A stretch of DNA of 36,968 nt, taken from the NCBI GenBank assembly GCA_938015295.1, contig CALLQB010000068.1, positions 1 through 36,968 of the forward strand, written 5' to 3'. The notes below the pieces were generated by a model. It saw only the letters and a list, made by a program, of their open reading frames with translations. It was not told the DNA's origin and did no database searches. Both the position numbers and the translations under genes were made by a program. Shown piece after piece: positions 15,200 through 23,654 of the stretch (position 1 is the first letter of the stretch; every line of letters starts with the position of its first letter). Origin of the DNA: an uncultured Acidimicrobiales bacterium. GTDB lineage: Bacteria; Actinomycetota; Acidimicrobiia; Acidimicrobiales; SHLQ01.

Positions 15200-15236
15200 G
15201 GAGCCATGGGTGGGACTAGCTTTCACCCATGGCTCC
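15200..15236 (+). promoter_or_regulatory. Inverted repeat enclosing the esterase start codon
   Basis: GGAGCCATGGGTG (15200-15212) pairs perfectly with CACCCATGGCTCC (15224-15236): 13 bp, extendable inward by two G-U pairs and one A-U pair. The right arm contains the ATG at 15229. Between the arms lies TAGCTT (15217-15222), a candidate -10 box 6 nt before that ATG. If transcription starts upstream, the RNA hairpin would hide the start codon; if the mRNA is leaderless, the repeat would act as DNA, for instance as an operator. Confidence 0.65.
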
Positions 15237-16158
15237 AAAGGCAGAAGCACAACTCTTTCTTGACACCCTCGCAACTCTCGGGTTGCCAGCGTTCGAAACT
15301 ATGGATGCTGCATTGCAGCGCGAGATCTTCGACGCCGAGAACCCCGATGCGCCCGAACCGCCAGCGGTGCACTCGAGCGAGGATCGTCAGATCCCTGGTC
15401 CAGGTGGCGACATCGGTATTCGGATCTACCGCCCATCGGCAGACGAGGGAAAGCCCGTGGTGGTGTACATGCACGGAGGCGGTTGGGTGCTCGGCACGCT
15501 CGGTTCGCACGATGGCATCTGTCGGGCGATCGCCAACGCCGCTGATGCTTGCGTGGTGGCCATCGACTATCGGCGCTCACCCGAGCACCCGTTTCCCGCC
15601 TGTTTCGATGACTGTGTCGCGGGTCTTGCCTGGGTCGCTGCAAATGCGGCGGAGTTCGGTGGCGACAGCTCACGTCTAGCTGTTGCCGGAGACAGCGCTG
15701 GTGGAAATCTCGCCGCTGCAGCAGCAATTTGGGCCCGAGACACCGGTGAGAGCTCGGTGGTCGCTCAAGTGCTGATCTACCCAGCGACAAACCTCGCCGA
15801 TCCGGTAACCGGCTCGTATACCGAAAACGCCGATGGCTATCTCCTCACGCAAGGCTGGATGGACTGGTTCATCGACCAGTACGTGCCCAACACCGCCGAT
15901 CGGTCCGACCATCGCGCTTCGCCCGCTCTCGCATCATCACACGCCGGGCTCGCTCCGGCCATCGTGTTCACCGCCGAGTTTGATCCGCTTCGCGATGACG
16001 GCAAGGCGTACGCCGAGCAGCTCACCGCGGCTGGTGTCCCAACGACGTACTCGAATTACGAAGGCCAGATCCACGGGTTTGCGACCCAGATCGGTGCAAT
16101 GGAAGACGCCTCGAAGGCGGCTGAGGAGATGGGCGCTTTCCTCAAGAGCGTCTGGTAG
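15229..16158 (+). CDS. Alpha/beta hydrolase, hormone-sensitive-lipase (HSL) family esterase
   Basis: A 309-residue esterase/lipase of the HSL (family IV) group. The oxyanion-hole motif HGGGW is at residues 82-86, the nucleophile Ser156 in GDSAGG, the acid Asp252 in AEFDPLRDDG, and the base His282 in QIHGF. A typical ~50-residue N-terminal cap precedes the core. No signal peptide, so it is cytoplasmic and probably cleaves short-chain esters or lactones. A lactonase-like opening of a gamma-lactone to a 4-hydroxyacid would fit the neighbouring genes but is only a guess. The start codon lies in the right arm of a 13-bp inverted repeat and no Shine-Dalgarno sequence is present. Confidence 0.93.
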   Translation: MAPKAEAQLFLDTLATLGLPAFETMDAALQREIFDAENPDAPEPPAVHSSEDRQIPGPGGDIGIRIYRPSADEGKPVVVYMHGGGWVLGTLGSHDGICRAIANAADACVVAIDYRRSPEHPFPACFDDCVAGLAWVAANAAEFGGDSSRLAVAGDSAGGNLAAAAAIWARDTGESSVVAQVLIYPATNLADPVTGSYTENADGYLLTQGWMDWFIDQYVPNTADRSDHRASPALASSHAGLAPAIVFTAEFDPLRDDGKAYAEQLTAAGVPTTYSNYEGQIHGFATQIGAMEDASKAAEEMGAFLKSVW

Positions 16159-16195
16159 CGGGGCTAGCCCCGAGCGGGCTTGCGTGTAGTTTTTT
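16159..16195 (+). terminator. Palindrome after esterase stop, followed by a T-run
   Basis: CGGGGCTAGCCCCG (16159-16172) is a perfect 14-bp palindrome immediately after the TAG stop; an alternative stem (16166-16170 with 16176-16180) leaves a 5-nt loop. A run of six T follows at 16190-16195. The T-run is 9 nt or more from the stem and overlaps the candidate -10 box of the next gene, so termination is plausible but not certain. Confidence 0.4.
16187..16192 (+). promoter_or_regulatory. Candidate -10 box (TAGTTT) for the GntR gene
   Basis: TAGTTT is followed by 6 nt and the GTG at 16199, the leaderless arrangement seen at other genes in this window. Confidence 0.35.
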
Positions 16196-16198
16196 GCT

Positions 16199-16954
16199 GT
16201 GCCCGCTCCACAACCGCCGAAATATCAGATCATCTACACTGCGTTGCGCGAGCAGATCCTTGCCGGGTCGCTGAAGCCGGGCGAGCAACTGCCGTCACAG
16301 CAGGAGATGGCCGAGAGCTACAACACCTCGCTGATGACGCTTCGTCAGGCTATGGCAGGCCTCGAGTCCGAGGGCCTCATCAACGTTGTCGCCGGCAAAG
16401 GAACCTTTGTCGCCGACCGGCCAATTGATGTGCGGGTGGGCAACCTGTCGAGTTTTGCCGGTGAGATGCGGTCGGCTGGTGTTGACCTGGCGTCGGAGGT
16501 GCTCGATGTGCAGCCTTGTTTCGCGGCGGAGGAACCCAAGGCTGCGGCGGCGCTAGGTGTGGCAGAGCTCACCTGTGTGTTGCGTCGCCGGTCGGTCGAT
16601 TCGGTGCCGTTCAGCTTGCAGCGCAGCTATTTGGCGTCTGACGTCGGAGACCAAATCGATTTCACGGCCCTCGTCGCCGACTCGCTGTACCGCTCGATTG
16701 AAGTAGCGACGGGGTGGACGGTGTCGGCCGCTTCGGAGACGATTCGTGCGGTGAACCTTGACGCCACCGATGCAGAGCTACTCGACGCCGACTCTTCGCA
16801 GCCGTCGTTGTTATCGATCCGTACATCGCTCAACCAATTCGATGTGCCGTTCCTCTATGACTCGGCACTGCTGGTTGGCGACCGCTGCACCATCGCTGCT
16901 GACCGCAGGTCAGACCGCCTGAGTATCAGCTACGGCTTCGACGACGCCAGCTGA
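16199..16954 (+). CDS. GntR-family transcriptional regulator, HutC/UTRA type
   Basis: A 251-residue regulator. Residues ~8-75 form the winged helix-turn-helix: YQIIYTALREQILAGSLKPG, then LPSQQEMAESYNTSLMTLRQ and a wing with GLINVVAGKGTFVA. Residues ~90-245 fit a UTRA ligand-binding domain (VLRRRSVDSVPFSLQRSYL, and FLYDSALLVGDRC near the end). UTRA sensors bind small metabolites and release DNA. It lies between the esterase and trpB. Autoregulation, control of the upstream catabolic genes, or control of trpBA are all possible; I see no clear repeated operator. Start GTG, no ribosome site, probably leaderless. Confidence 0.9.
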   Translation: MPAPQPPKYQIIYTALREQILAGSLKPGEQLPSQQEMAESYNTSLMTLRQAMAGLESEGLINVVAGKGTFVADRPIDVRVGNLSSFAGEMRSAGVDLASEVLDVQPCFAAEEPKAAAALGVAELTCVLRRRSVDSVPFSLQRSYLASDVGDQIDFTALVADSLYRSIEVATGWTVSAASETIRAVNLDATDAELLDADSSQPSLLSIRTSLNQFDVPFLYDSALLVGDRCTIAADRRSDRLSISYGFDDAS

Positions 16955-16982
16955 AGTCTCGAGTGCTCAACGCTAGCTGAGG

Positions 16983-17011
16983 TTGTCGATGCTGGAAATG
17001 AGCAGTACTGT
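16983..17011 (+). promoter_or_regulatory. Candidate promoter for trpBA
   Basis: TTGTCG (16983-16988), a 17-nt spacer and TACTGT (17006-17011) resemble a housekeeping sigma promoter about 50 nt before the trpB ATG. No Trp-rich leader peptide or T-box-like structure was found in this 106-base gap. Confidence 0.35.
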
Positions 17012-17060
17012 GACTCCTATAGAGTTCTAGAAGAGTTACCCGAACGGCACGGAGCTACCG

Positions 17061-18305
17061 ATGACACAGACCGAACCACTCCTTGAGCCCGGAGACAGTT
17101 TTCCCGAGTCGGCCTCGCCGACTCACATGGGGCTGCCCGACGAAGCCGGTTTCTTTGGCGAGTTCGGTGGGCGGTTTGTGGGTGAACCACTCATCGGGGC
17201 CTGTCAGGAACTTGAAGCAGCGTTTCTCGATGCTTGGGCCGATCCTGCGTTTCGTACCGAGTTCATCGACGTGCTCCGCGATTACGGCGGCCGCCCCTCG
17301 CCGCTGACCGAATGTGTAAACCTGAGCGAAGAGCTCGGACTGCGCCTGCTGCTGAAGCGCGAAGACCTCAACCACACCGGCAGTCACAAAATCAACAACG
17401 TGATTGGCCAAGCGCTCCTCGCCAAACGAATGGGGAAGACCCGCCTTATCGCCGAAACCGGCGCCGGTCAGCACGGCGTGGCCACCGCCACTGCAGCGGC
17501 GCTGCTCGGCATGAGTTGCGTGGTCTACATGGGCGAGGTCGACATGGACCGCCAGGCGCTCAATGTCTTCCGCATGCGGCTGATGGGTGCCGAAGTCGTC
17601 CCAGCGATGTCGGGGTCGCGCACGTTGAAAGACGCCGTGAACGAGGCGATGCGAGCCTGGGTCGGTGAGGTTACCGACACGCACTACTGCCTCGGTTCGG
17701 TCATGGGGCCACATCCCTACCCGTGGATGGTTCGGACCTTCCACGAAATCATCGGAACCGAGGCTCGCCAGCAGGTCGAAGCACTCACCGGTGGTCTTCC
17801 CGATGTGGCCGTCGCCTGTGTCGGTGGCGGCTCGAACGCCGCTGGCTTGTTCGCCGGTTTTGCCGACGACCCAACAGTTCGCCTGGTCGGAGCGGAACCC
17901 GCTGGTGGTGCGGCGGCCGGTCGGGGAGTGCCCGCGATTGTGCACGGCATGAAGTCGTACTTCATGCAGGACGAAGTGGGCCAGATCCTCGAAGCCGAGT
18001 CGATCTCGGCTGGCCTCGACTATCCGGGCCTCGGCCCCGAACACTCACACATGGCACGCAACAAACGGGCCGAATATCATCCGGTCACCGACGAGCAGGT
18101 CATCGAATCGTTTCAGCTACTCAGTCGCCGCGAAGGCATTATCCCGGCTCTCGAATCGGCCCACGCCATCGCGTGGGTTGTGCAGGAGAAGGAACAACTG
18201 GCGGGAAAAACCGTGCTGGTCAACCTCTCGGGTCGAGGCGACAAAGACGTGCGCCAGGTACAACAAATCCTCGACGGCCAGAGCGGCCACGTAGGAGCCG
18301 AATGA
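17061..18305 (+). CDS. trpB: Tryptophan synthase beta chain
   Basis: A 414-residue PLP enzyme that condenses indole with L-serine to L-tryptophan, forming an alpha2-beta2 complex with TrpA in the cytoplasm. The PLP Schiff-base Lys110 is in NHTGSHKINN, the phosphate cup is VGGGSNAAG, and ETGAGQHGVATATAAA contains the active-site Glu loop. YPGLGPEHS and LSGRGDKD near the end are TrpB1 hallmarks, so this is the complex-forming type rather than TrpB2. The first ~25 residues are a variable extension. GGAG lies 6 nt before the ATG. It overlaps trpA (ATGATGA junction). No trpC, trpF or trpE is adjacent here. Confidence 0.98.
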   Translation: MTQTEPLLEPGDSFPESASPTHMGLPDEAGFFGEFGGRFVGEPLIGACQELEAAFLDAWADPAFRTEFIDVLRDYGGRPSPLTECVNLSEELGLRLLLKREDLNHTGSHKINNVIGQALLAKRMGKTRLIAETGAGQHGVATATAAALLGMSCVVYMGEVDMDRQALNVFRMRLMGAEVVPAMSGSRTLKDAVNEAMRAWVGEVTDTHYCLGSVMGPHPYPWMVRTFHEIIGTEARQQVEALTGGLPDVAVACVGGGSNAAGLFAGFADDPTVRLVGAEPAGGAAAGRGVPAIVHGMKSYFMQDEVGQILEAESISAGLDYPGLGPEHSHMARNKRAEYHPVTDEQVIESFQLLSRREGIIPALESAHAIAWVVQEKEQLAGKTVLVNLSGRGDKDVRQVQQILDGQSGHVGAE

Positions 18306-19102
18306 TGAGCACCGCGACAACAACCTCACTCGAAACGCACCTAGGCGAGCGGCTGGCAGCCGGGCGCAAACTGCTGTTGCCTTACGTCACCGCAGGAATC
18401 ACCGACGACTGGGTCGACCTAGTCGAAGCGATTATCGACGCCGGCGCTGACGCGGTCGAGATCGGCATCCCGTTCTCCGATCCAGCCATGGACGGAACCA
18501 CCATTCAAGAAGCGTCGGTGGTTGCGCTTGAGCGCGGCATGACCCCGGCCCAAGCACTGACCGATTTGCGGGGTCGTGAGCACGGCGCGCCACTGATTGC
18601 CATGACCTACTACAACCTGGTCTTTCGGTACGGTCACGAACGGTTCGCATCCGATGCCGCAGCCGCCGGGGTGCGGGCAACGATCCTGCCCGACCTGCCA
18701 ATGGAGTTGGCAGGCGACTGGGCCGAGGCGGCCTCGGCTGAAGGGATCGAAAACATTCTGCTCGCCGCGCCCGTCACCAGTGACACCCGGCTCGAAAAGG
18801 TCGTCGCCAACACTGCAGGCTTTGTGTACGTCGTGAGCACGATGGGCACCACTGGTGAACGTTCGGAAGTCGACGACGCTGCCACTGTGCTGGCTACCCG
18901 GGTAAAGGCGCTGGGCACGAAACCAGCAATCGTTGGTTTCGGCATTTCCGGCCCCGAAACAGCGGTGGCCGCTAGCCGAGTCGCAGACGGTGTCATCGTC
19001 GCCTCAGCCCTGATGCGCAAGGTGCTCGACGGCGCTAGCGTCGCCGAAGCAGCATCGTTTGTCGCCGACATGAGAGCGGCGCTCGACGCGGCGTACAGCT
19101 AG
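18302..19102 (+). CDS. trpA: Tryptophan synthase alpha chain
   Basis: A 266-residue TIM-barrel lyase that splits indole-3-glycerol phosphate into indole and glyceraldehyde 3-phosphate, channelling indole to TrpB. The catalytic Glu53 is in VEIGIPFSDP and Asp64 in AMDG. TMTGTTG-type phosphate loop appears as STMGTTGERS, and GFGISGPE closes the site. Two in-frame ATGs (18302 and 18305) are possible; the first overlaps the trpB stop and has TAGGAG ~6 nt before it, so I use 18302. Co-transcribed with trpB. Confidence 0.98.
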   Translation: MMSTATTTSLETHLGERLAAGRKLLLPYVTAGITDDWVDLVEAIIDAGADAVEIGIPFSDPAMDGTTIQEASVVALERGMTPAQALTDLRGREHGAPLIAMTYYNLVFRYGHERFASDAAAAGVRATILPDLPMELAGDWAEAASAEGIENILLAAPVTSDTRLEKVVANTAGFVYVVSTMGTTGERSEVDDAATVLATRVKALGTKPAIVGFGISGPETAVAASRVADGVIVASALMRKVLDGASVAEAASFVADMRAALDAAYS

Positions 19103-19251
19103 ATTCGGCGAGCGCATGGGGTGGGTTGACGCAGGTCTCTTCCGCTACGAGGCCGCAGCCGCAAGTGGCAGCGTCTCGGTGCCGTGCCACCGGTACGCGA
19201 AAGCCGTCAACTGACCTGATTTCCCATAGGGGTCAGATCGCTATTTGGTCA

Positions 19252-19257
19252 TACGAT
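19252..19257 (+). promoter_or_regulatory. Candidate -10 box (TACGAT) for polX
   Basis: TACGAT is followed by 6 nt and ATG 19264, so the mRNA may be leaderless. The 161-base gap before it also holds a weak inverted pair (CTGACC 19211-19216 and GGTCAG 19231-19236) that partly recalls the GGGGTCAG repeat core. I see nothing else in that gap. Confidence 0.4.
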
Positions 19258-19263
19258 GCCCAG

Positions 19264-21024
19264 ATGGCAAGCAATCGCGACGTGCTGGCAATGCTCAGCG
19301 AACTGGTCACCCTTACCACCCTCGAAGAGGGGAGCCCGCAATCGTTTAAGGTGCGGGCCTACGAAAACGCAAAACTCGGCATCGAAGAACATGGCGACGA
19401 TGTCACCGGGCTCAAGGTCTCTGAGCTCACCAAGATCAAAGGCGTAGGCAAGGCGACCGCCACAAAGATTCGCGAACTGGTCGACGGCGGATCGGTTGAA
19501 AAGATTGAAAAGCTCCGCAAGAAGTATCCGCCAGAATTCGTCGAACTGTCACGAATCCCAGGCCTCGGCCCGAAAACCCTGATGCTGGTCCGCAAGGAAT
19601 TGGGCGTTGAGAACGTCGAGGATCTTCGTGCGGCGATCGCCGACGAGAAACTGCGCGAGCTGCCCGGTCTCGGGGCAACTAGCGAGGCCAAAATAGCGAA
19701 GGCAATCGATCGCCTTGGACTCACTGGCAAAGATCGCCGTACGCCGGTTGCCGATGCAATGCCGCTCGCCGAGCGGCTTGTCGACGACCTGCGAGTAATC
19801 AAAGGCGTCAAGGACGTGATGTACTGCGGCAGCCTCCGCCGCATGTCCGAGACCATTGGCGACATCGACATCACCGTTGCGGCTACCGATGCAGCGGCAG
19901 TGATGAAGGTGGTTGTCGAACACAACGAAGTCGACGACATCGTCGTGAACGGCGAGACCAAAACATCGTTCCTCACCCGAACCGGGTTGCAGGTGGATGT
20001 CCGGGTCGTCGAGCCCGATCAATTCGGCGCGGCAACCCTGTATTTCACTGGGTCGAAGGCCCACAACATCAAACTTCGTCAACGGGCGCTCGATCGCAAC
20101 ATGACCCTCAACGAGTATGGGCTCATCGACACCAGCGACGAGACGCTTGAAGGAAACGACCGGCCGATCATCGCCAGCAAGACCGAAGAAGAGATCTACA
20201 AAGCGCTTGATCTCGACTTCATCCCGCCGCCTCTTCGCGAATCGACCGGCGAAGTTGAGGCCGCAGCCGACGGGCTCCCCGAGTTCATCCAACGCGAACA
20301 CATTCACGCCGACCTGCACTACCACACCGCCCGGTCAGGCGACGGCAGGTCGTCGGTTGAAGACATGGTGAAGGTCGCCTCCGAAACCGGCTACGACTTC
20401 CTCGCGATCACCGACCACGGTGTCGACCTGGCCATCAACGGCTCTACAGCCGAAGAAATGCTCGAGCACCGCGAACATATCTCGCAAGTGCAGGCCGACT
20501 ACCCACACATGCTGCTGATGTGGGGCTGCGAGCTGAACATCGACGGAAAGGGGGGCCTCGACTACGACGACGATTTCCGGGCGCTGTTCGACTACACCGT
20601 CGCGTCGGTGCACAGTCATTACGATCAGAAGCCCAATGTGCAGACCGATCGCCTCATCGCCGCAATTTCGGACCCGACGGTCAACTCGATTGGCCATCTC
20701 AGCGGTCGGTACATTGGCCGTCGACCGGGCATCGAATTCGATGTCGACGCCGTGCTCGATGCGCTCAAACACTTCGACGTCGCCCTTGAGGTGAATGGCG
20801 CACTGCAACGCCTCGATGCTGCGTCCGACGTGGTGCGCCGGGCGGTAGACCGAGGAGTGAAGCTGGTCATCAATACCGACTCGCATCACACTTCCGAGCT
20901 CGGCCGCATGGAATACGGGGTGCAGACCGCACAGCGCGGCTGGGCGCCGAAAGATCTGGTCATCAACACCTGGGACCGGAGCGACTTCTTGACGTGGGTC
21001 GAAGGGCGCTCAGGCCGCACCTGA
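19264..21024 (+). CDS. polX: DNA polymerase/3'-5' exonuclease PolX
   Basis: A 586-residue family X polymerase with a C-terminal PHP domain, a repair and gap-filling enzyme. Order: N-terminal 8-kDa-like helical region with helix-hairpin-helix segments (KIKGVGKATATKI, RIPGLGPKTLMLV, LPGLGATSEAKI), then the nucleotidyltransferase core GSLRRMSETIGDIDI with its two Asp, the third Asp in LQVDVRVV, then from ~residue 340 the PHP metal site (HADLHYHTARSGDGR, AITDHGVDLA, ASVHSHYDQ, NTDSHHTSELG). The frame stays open upstream to 19126, but the family N-terminus begins at MASNRDVLAMLSEL. Its TGA overlaps the ATG of the next gene. Confidence 0.95.
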   Translation: MASNRDVLAMLSELVTLTTLEEGSPQSFKVRAYENAKLGIEEHGDDVTGLKVSELTKIKGVGKATATKIRELVDGGSVEKIEKLRKKYPPEFVELSRIPGLGPKTLMLVRKELGVENVEDLRAAIADEKLRELPGLGATSEAKIAKAIDRLGLTGKDRRTPVADAMPLAERLVDDLRVIKGVKDVMYCGSLRRMSETIGDIDITVAATDAAAVMKVVVEHNEVDDIVVNGETKTSFLTRTGLQVDVRVVEPDQFGAATLYFTGSKAHNIKLRQRALDRNMTLNEYGLIDTSDETLEGNDRPIIASKTEEEIYKALDLDFIPPPLRESTGEVEAAADGLPEFIQREHIHADLHYHTARSGDGRSSVEDMVKVASETGYDFLAITDHGVDLAINGSTAEEMLEHREHISQVQADYPHMLLMWGCELNIDGKGGLDYDDDFRALFDYTVASVHSHYDQKPNVQTDRLIAAISDPTVNSIGHLSGRYIGRRPGIEFDVDAVLDALKHFDVALEVNGALQRLDAASDVVRRAVDRGVKLVINTDSHHTSELGRMEYGVQTAQRGWAPKDLVINTWDRSDFLTWVEGRSGRT

Positions 21025-22451
21025 TGGACGGAAAACAAGCGAACATCACGGTTTTCCTTACTTCGGCAATCGTGCTTGTTCTCGAAATCGTGGCCGGCCG
21101 CTTGATGGCGCCCTACATCGGTGTGTCGCTGGAAACCTTTACCGCGATCATCGGAACTGTTCTGGCCGGGATCGCTGCTGGCGCCACCGTGGGTGGCTGG
21201 GCGGCAGACCTGATGACTCCCCGCCGTCTGTTGGGGCCGGTCCTGGTCCTCGGCGGCATCCTTTCGTGGATTTCCCTGCCGATCGTTACCGCCCTTGGCC
21301 CCCGTCTCGGTAGCGACATTGCCTCGATTGTCATCCTCACCGCGGCAGCATTCTTTCTACCAGCCGCAGTGTTGAGCACCGTGAGTCCCATGGTGGCCAA
21401 GCTGCGCCTCGCGTCGCTCGAAGAGACCGGCGCTGTAGTGGGTGGCCTGTCGGCAGCCGGCACAATCGGTGCGCTCTTTGGCACCTTCGTCACCGGCTTC
21501 GTGCTGGTGGCGCTGTTGCCCAGCCGCACGATCGTGCTGGGCGTCGGCCTGGTATCGATTGTTTTTGGACTCCTTTTGTGGTGGCGGCTGCGCGACGAAC
21601 GTCCACCAGCAGGGGTGCTCGGCTTGATCGTCGTTGTTGGTGTGTTGTCGCCCCTGATGGAACCGCCGTGTGACCGCGAGACCAGTTACTACTGTGTGCG
21701 AGTCGTTGCCGACGACGTTTCTGCCTCGGGTCGAAGTCTCTACCTCGACCGCACACGCCACGCCTATATCGACCTCGACGATCCCACCAACCTCGACATC
21801 CGGTACATACGGGTTTTCGCTCAGGTCGCCGACCAACTCGACCCCGGGCCACTGCGGGTCCTGCATATCGGCGGTGGCGGTTTCACCTTCCCGAGGTACG
21901 TCGCTCACATGAGGCCGGGTTCAGTGAACGAAGTGCTAGAGATCGACGCCGAACTGGTTGAGGTCGCCGAAGCAGAGCTCGGACTCGACGACACCAGCGG
22001 CCTCGATATCACCATCGGTGACGGCCGGCTTGCTCTAGATGCTCTTCCCGATGACGCCTACGACCTAGTGGTTGGTGACGTTTTTGGGAGCAAGTCTGTG
22101 CCATGGCACCTCACCACCAGCGAGGTGATGCAGGAGGTCGAACGAATTGTTGCCCCCGACGGTTTGTACATGATGAATGTGATCGACGGCGGGCCGAGTG
22201 ACTTTGCCCGAGCTGAGTTGGCGACGCTCCGCGAACGTTTCGACTACGTGGCGGTAGTTCTTCCGAACGAAGAGGTTCCGGCGTGGCAGAGTGTCAATCA
22301 GATTTTGTTGGCCAGCAATGCACAGGTTCCAGACTTTGTGTTCGCGGCCGACGACGGACGGCTTTTTTCCGGTCCCGATATCGACCAGTACATCGGCGAT
22401 GCCCAGGTGCTCACTGACGACTTCGCTCCCGTCGATCAGTTGCAGTCATAG
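21024..22451 (+). CDS. Membrane-anchored spermidine-synthase-like protein (fused transporter/SpeE type)
   Basis: A 475-residue two-part protein. The first ~210 residues hold about seven hydrophobic helices (MFS-like or SpeE-associated membrane domain, beginning NITVFLTSAIVLVLEIVAGR). The remainder is a Rossmann methyltransferase-fold domain of the polyamine synthase type: VLHIGGGGFTFPRYV (SAM motif I), VNEVLEIDAELVEVA (acidic residue binding the cosubstrate), GDGRLALDALPDDAYDLVVGD. The usual catalytic DAF is DVFGSKS here, so true spermidine synthase activity is doubtful. Fused proteins of this kind are common in actinobacteria with unknown substrate. Starts inside the polX stop (TGATG) and abuts the MFS gene. 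Confidence 0.88.
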   Translation: MDGKQANITVFLTSAIVLVLEIVAGRLMAPYIGVSLETFTAIIGTVLAGIAAGATVGGWAADLMTPRRLLGPVLVLGGILSWISLPIVTALGPRLGSDIASIVILTAAAFFLPAAVLSTVSPMVAKLRLASLEETGAVVGGLSAAGTIGALFGTFVTGFVLVALLPSRTIVLGVGLVSIVFGLLLWWRLRDERPPAGVLGLIVVVGVLSPLMEPPCDRETSYYCVRVVADDVSASGRSLYLDRTRHAYIDLDDPTNLDIRYIRVFAQVADQLDPGPLRVLHIGGGGFTFPRYVAHMRPGSVNEVLEIDAELVEVAEAELGLDDTSGLDITIGDGRLALDALPDDAYDLVVGDVFGSKSVPWHLTTSEVMQEVERIVAPDGLYMMNVIDGGPSDFARAELATLRERFDYVAVVLPNEEVPAWQSVNQILLASNAQVPDFVFAADDGRLFSGPDIDQYIGDAQVLTDDFAPVDQLQS

Positions 22452-23654
22452 GTGGTTACCGACCCGTCGGTAGAGCGTCCGCCACCGCCGCGCCTCGCTG
22501 TTCCGGCCCTTTTGTTGGTGACGGCAACGTACTTTGCGTCCAGCGGCATCAGCTTCCCCGTGCTGCCGCGGCTGGTCAGTCAGAAGACCGGTGGCGGCAA
22601 TACCGAAATCGGGATGGCGTTCGCGGCGTTCGGCTTCGGTCTTATGGTGCTTCGGCCCTTTGTTGGGTACCTAACAGACCGGTTTGGGCGAAGGATCGGA
22701 GTCATGGCCGGCACCACAATTGTCGCCGTCTCACAGTTCTTCTACGTGCCCGCGGCAGAGATTGGATTGTGGCCGCTGCTGGGGGCACGCTTTCTGGCGG
22801 GCATGGGGGGCTCGATCATGTACGTGGGCCTTGCGACAATCGCCACTGAACTCCCCACGCCTGAACGACGATCGGCCGTGTTCAGTCTGTTTGCATCGAT
22901 GACGTTCGTTGGGTTCGCTATCGGGCCCCTTGTCGGTGACGTTGTCTATGAGGCGTTCGGGTTCGATGCGGCGTATTCGTTGGCAGGCGGTCTCGTCATT
23001 GTGGCGACGCTCGTTGCCTGGTTCATTCCCGATACGACTCCACCTGATGTCAGCCCTCACCTCGGAGCGATGCGCGATTTATTGCATCCGGTCGGTTTCA
23101 AACTGGGTCTTGCAAACATGTCGGGACTGCTCGCCTTCATTGCCTTCAACGCCTTCATCACGCCGTGGTCTGATGAACTCGGGGCGGGAGCTGCTCGGTG
23201 GGTGCTCTTCACCTTCGGTGTGTCTGCGTTGCTTCTTCGGCTGCGGTCGGCGCCGGTGCTCGACTATCCCAACCGCACCCTTGTCGCTCTGGGGGCATAC
23301 GCCTCAGTCGCACTGTCGGCCCTAGCGTTGGCGACCGCTCAGGGTGCGGCGCTGCTCTTTGTCTCGGCCGTGTTGTTGGCCGGCGGCCTCGCCTTCCTCA
23401 CGCCGTTGGTCATACTGATCGCCGCCGACAGCACCCCAGTGGCAGCGCGTGCGCGGGTGGTCAGCACCATCACATTCTGCAACGACCTAGGCAGTTCTGC
23501 AGGCGTACCCATTTTGGGCATCGTGGCTGACGCCACAGGGTTCCGCGGCATGTACGGCATGCTGATCGTGTGCTGCGCCATCTCGATGTTGTATATCCGG
23601 TCGCGATTTTTACAGGACCTTGGCGGATTCAAAACCGAACGGGTTCGGGTCTAG
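22452..23654 (+). CDS. Major facilitator superfamily transporter
   Basis: A 400-residue, probably 12-helix MFS permease. Motif A is clear between helices 2 and 3 (GYLTDRFGRRIG), and the helix-4 region reads LLGARFLAGMGGSIMYVG. Helix 1 resembles drug/sugar-phosphate efflux members (FASSGISFPVLPRLV). Substrate cannot be told; efflux of small organic molecules is the commonest role in this group. Its GTG start directly follows the stop of the SpeE-like gene with no gap. Its TAG overlaps the stop of the convergent EamA gene (shared bases 23652-23653), so the two ends are interlocked. Confidence 0.92.
   Translation: MVTDPSVERPPPPRLAVPALLLVTATYFASSGISFPVLPRLVSQKTGGGNTEIGMAFAAFGFGLMVLRPFVGYLTDRFGRRIGVMAGTTIVAVSQFFYVPAAEIGLWPLLGARFLAGMGGSIMYVGLATIATELPTPERRSAVFSLFASMTFVGFAIGPLVGDVVYEAFGFDAAYSLAGGLVIVATLVAWFIPDTTPPDVSPHLGAMRDLLHPVGFKLGLANMSGLLAFIAFNAFITPWSDELGAGAARWVLFTFGVSALLLRLRSAPVLDYPNRTLVALGAYASVALSALALATAQGAALLFVSAVLLAGGLAFLTPLVILIAADSTPVAARARVVSTITFCNDLGSSAGVPILGIVADATGFRGMYGMLIVCCAISMLYIRSRFLQDLGGFKTERVRV

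Noticed and set aside
14086..15207. A 373-codon minus-strand frame opposite the acyl-CoA ligase
   Set aside because: All ligase motifs are on the plus strand; the antisense product is Arg/His-rich with no family features.
16955..17060. trp attenuator or T-box before trpB
   Set aside because: No leader peptide with tandem Trp codons, no T-box sequence and no terminator/antiterminator pair can be drawn.
17055..18044. A 329-codon minus-strand frame opposite trpB
   Set aside because: trpB motifs on the plus strand are complete; the antisense frame is a shadow.
19211..19236. Third copy of the GGGGTCAGGCAC repeat before polX
   Set aside because: Only GGGGTCAG of the core is shared and the facing arm is 6 bp; too little to call a copy.
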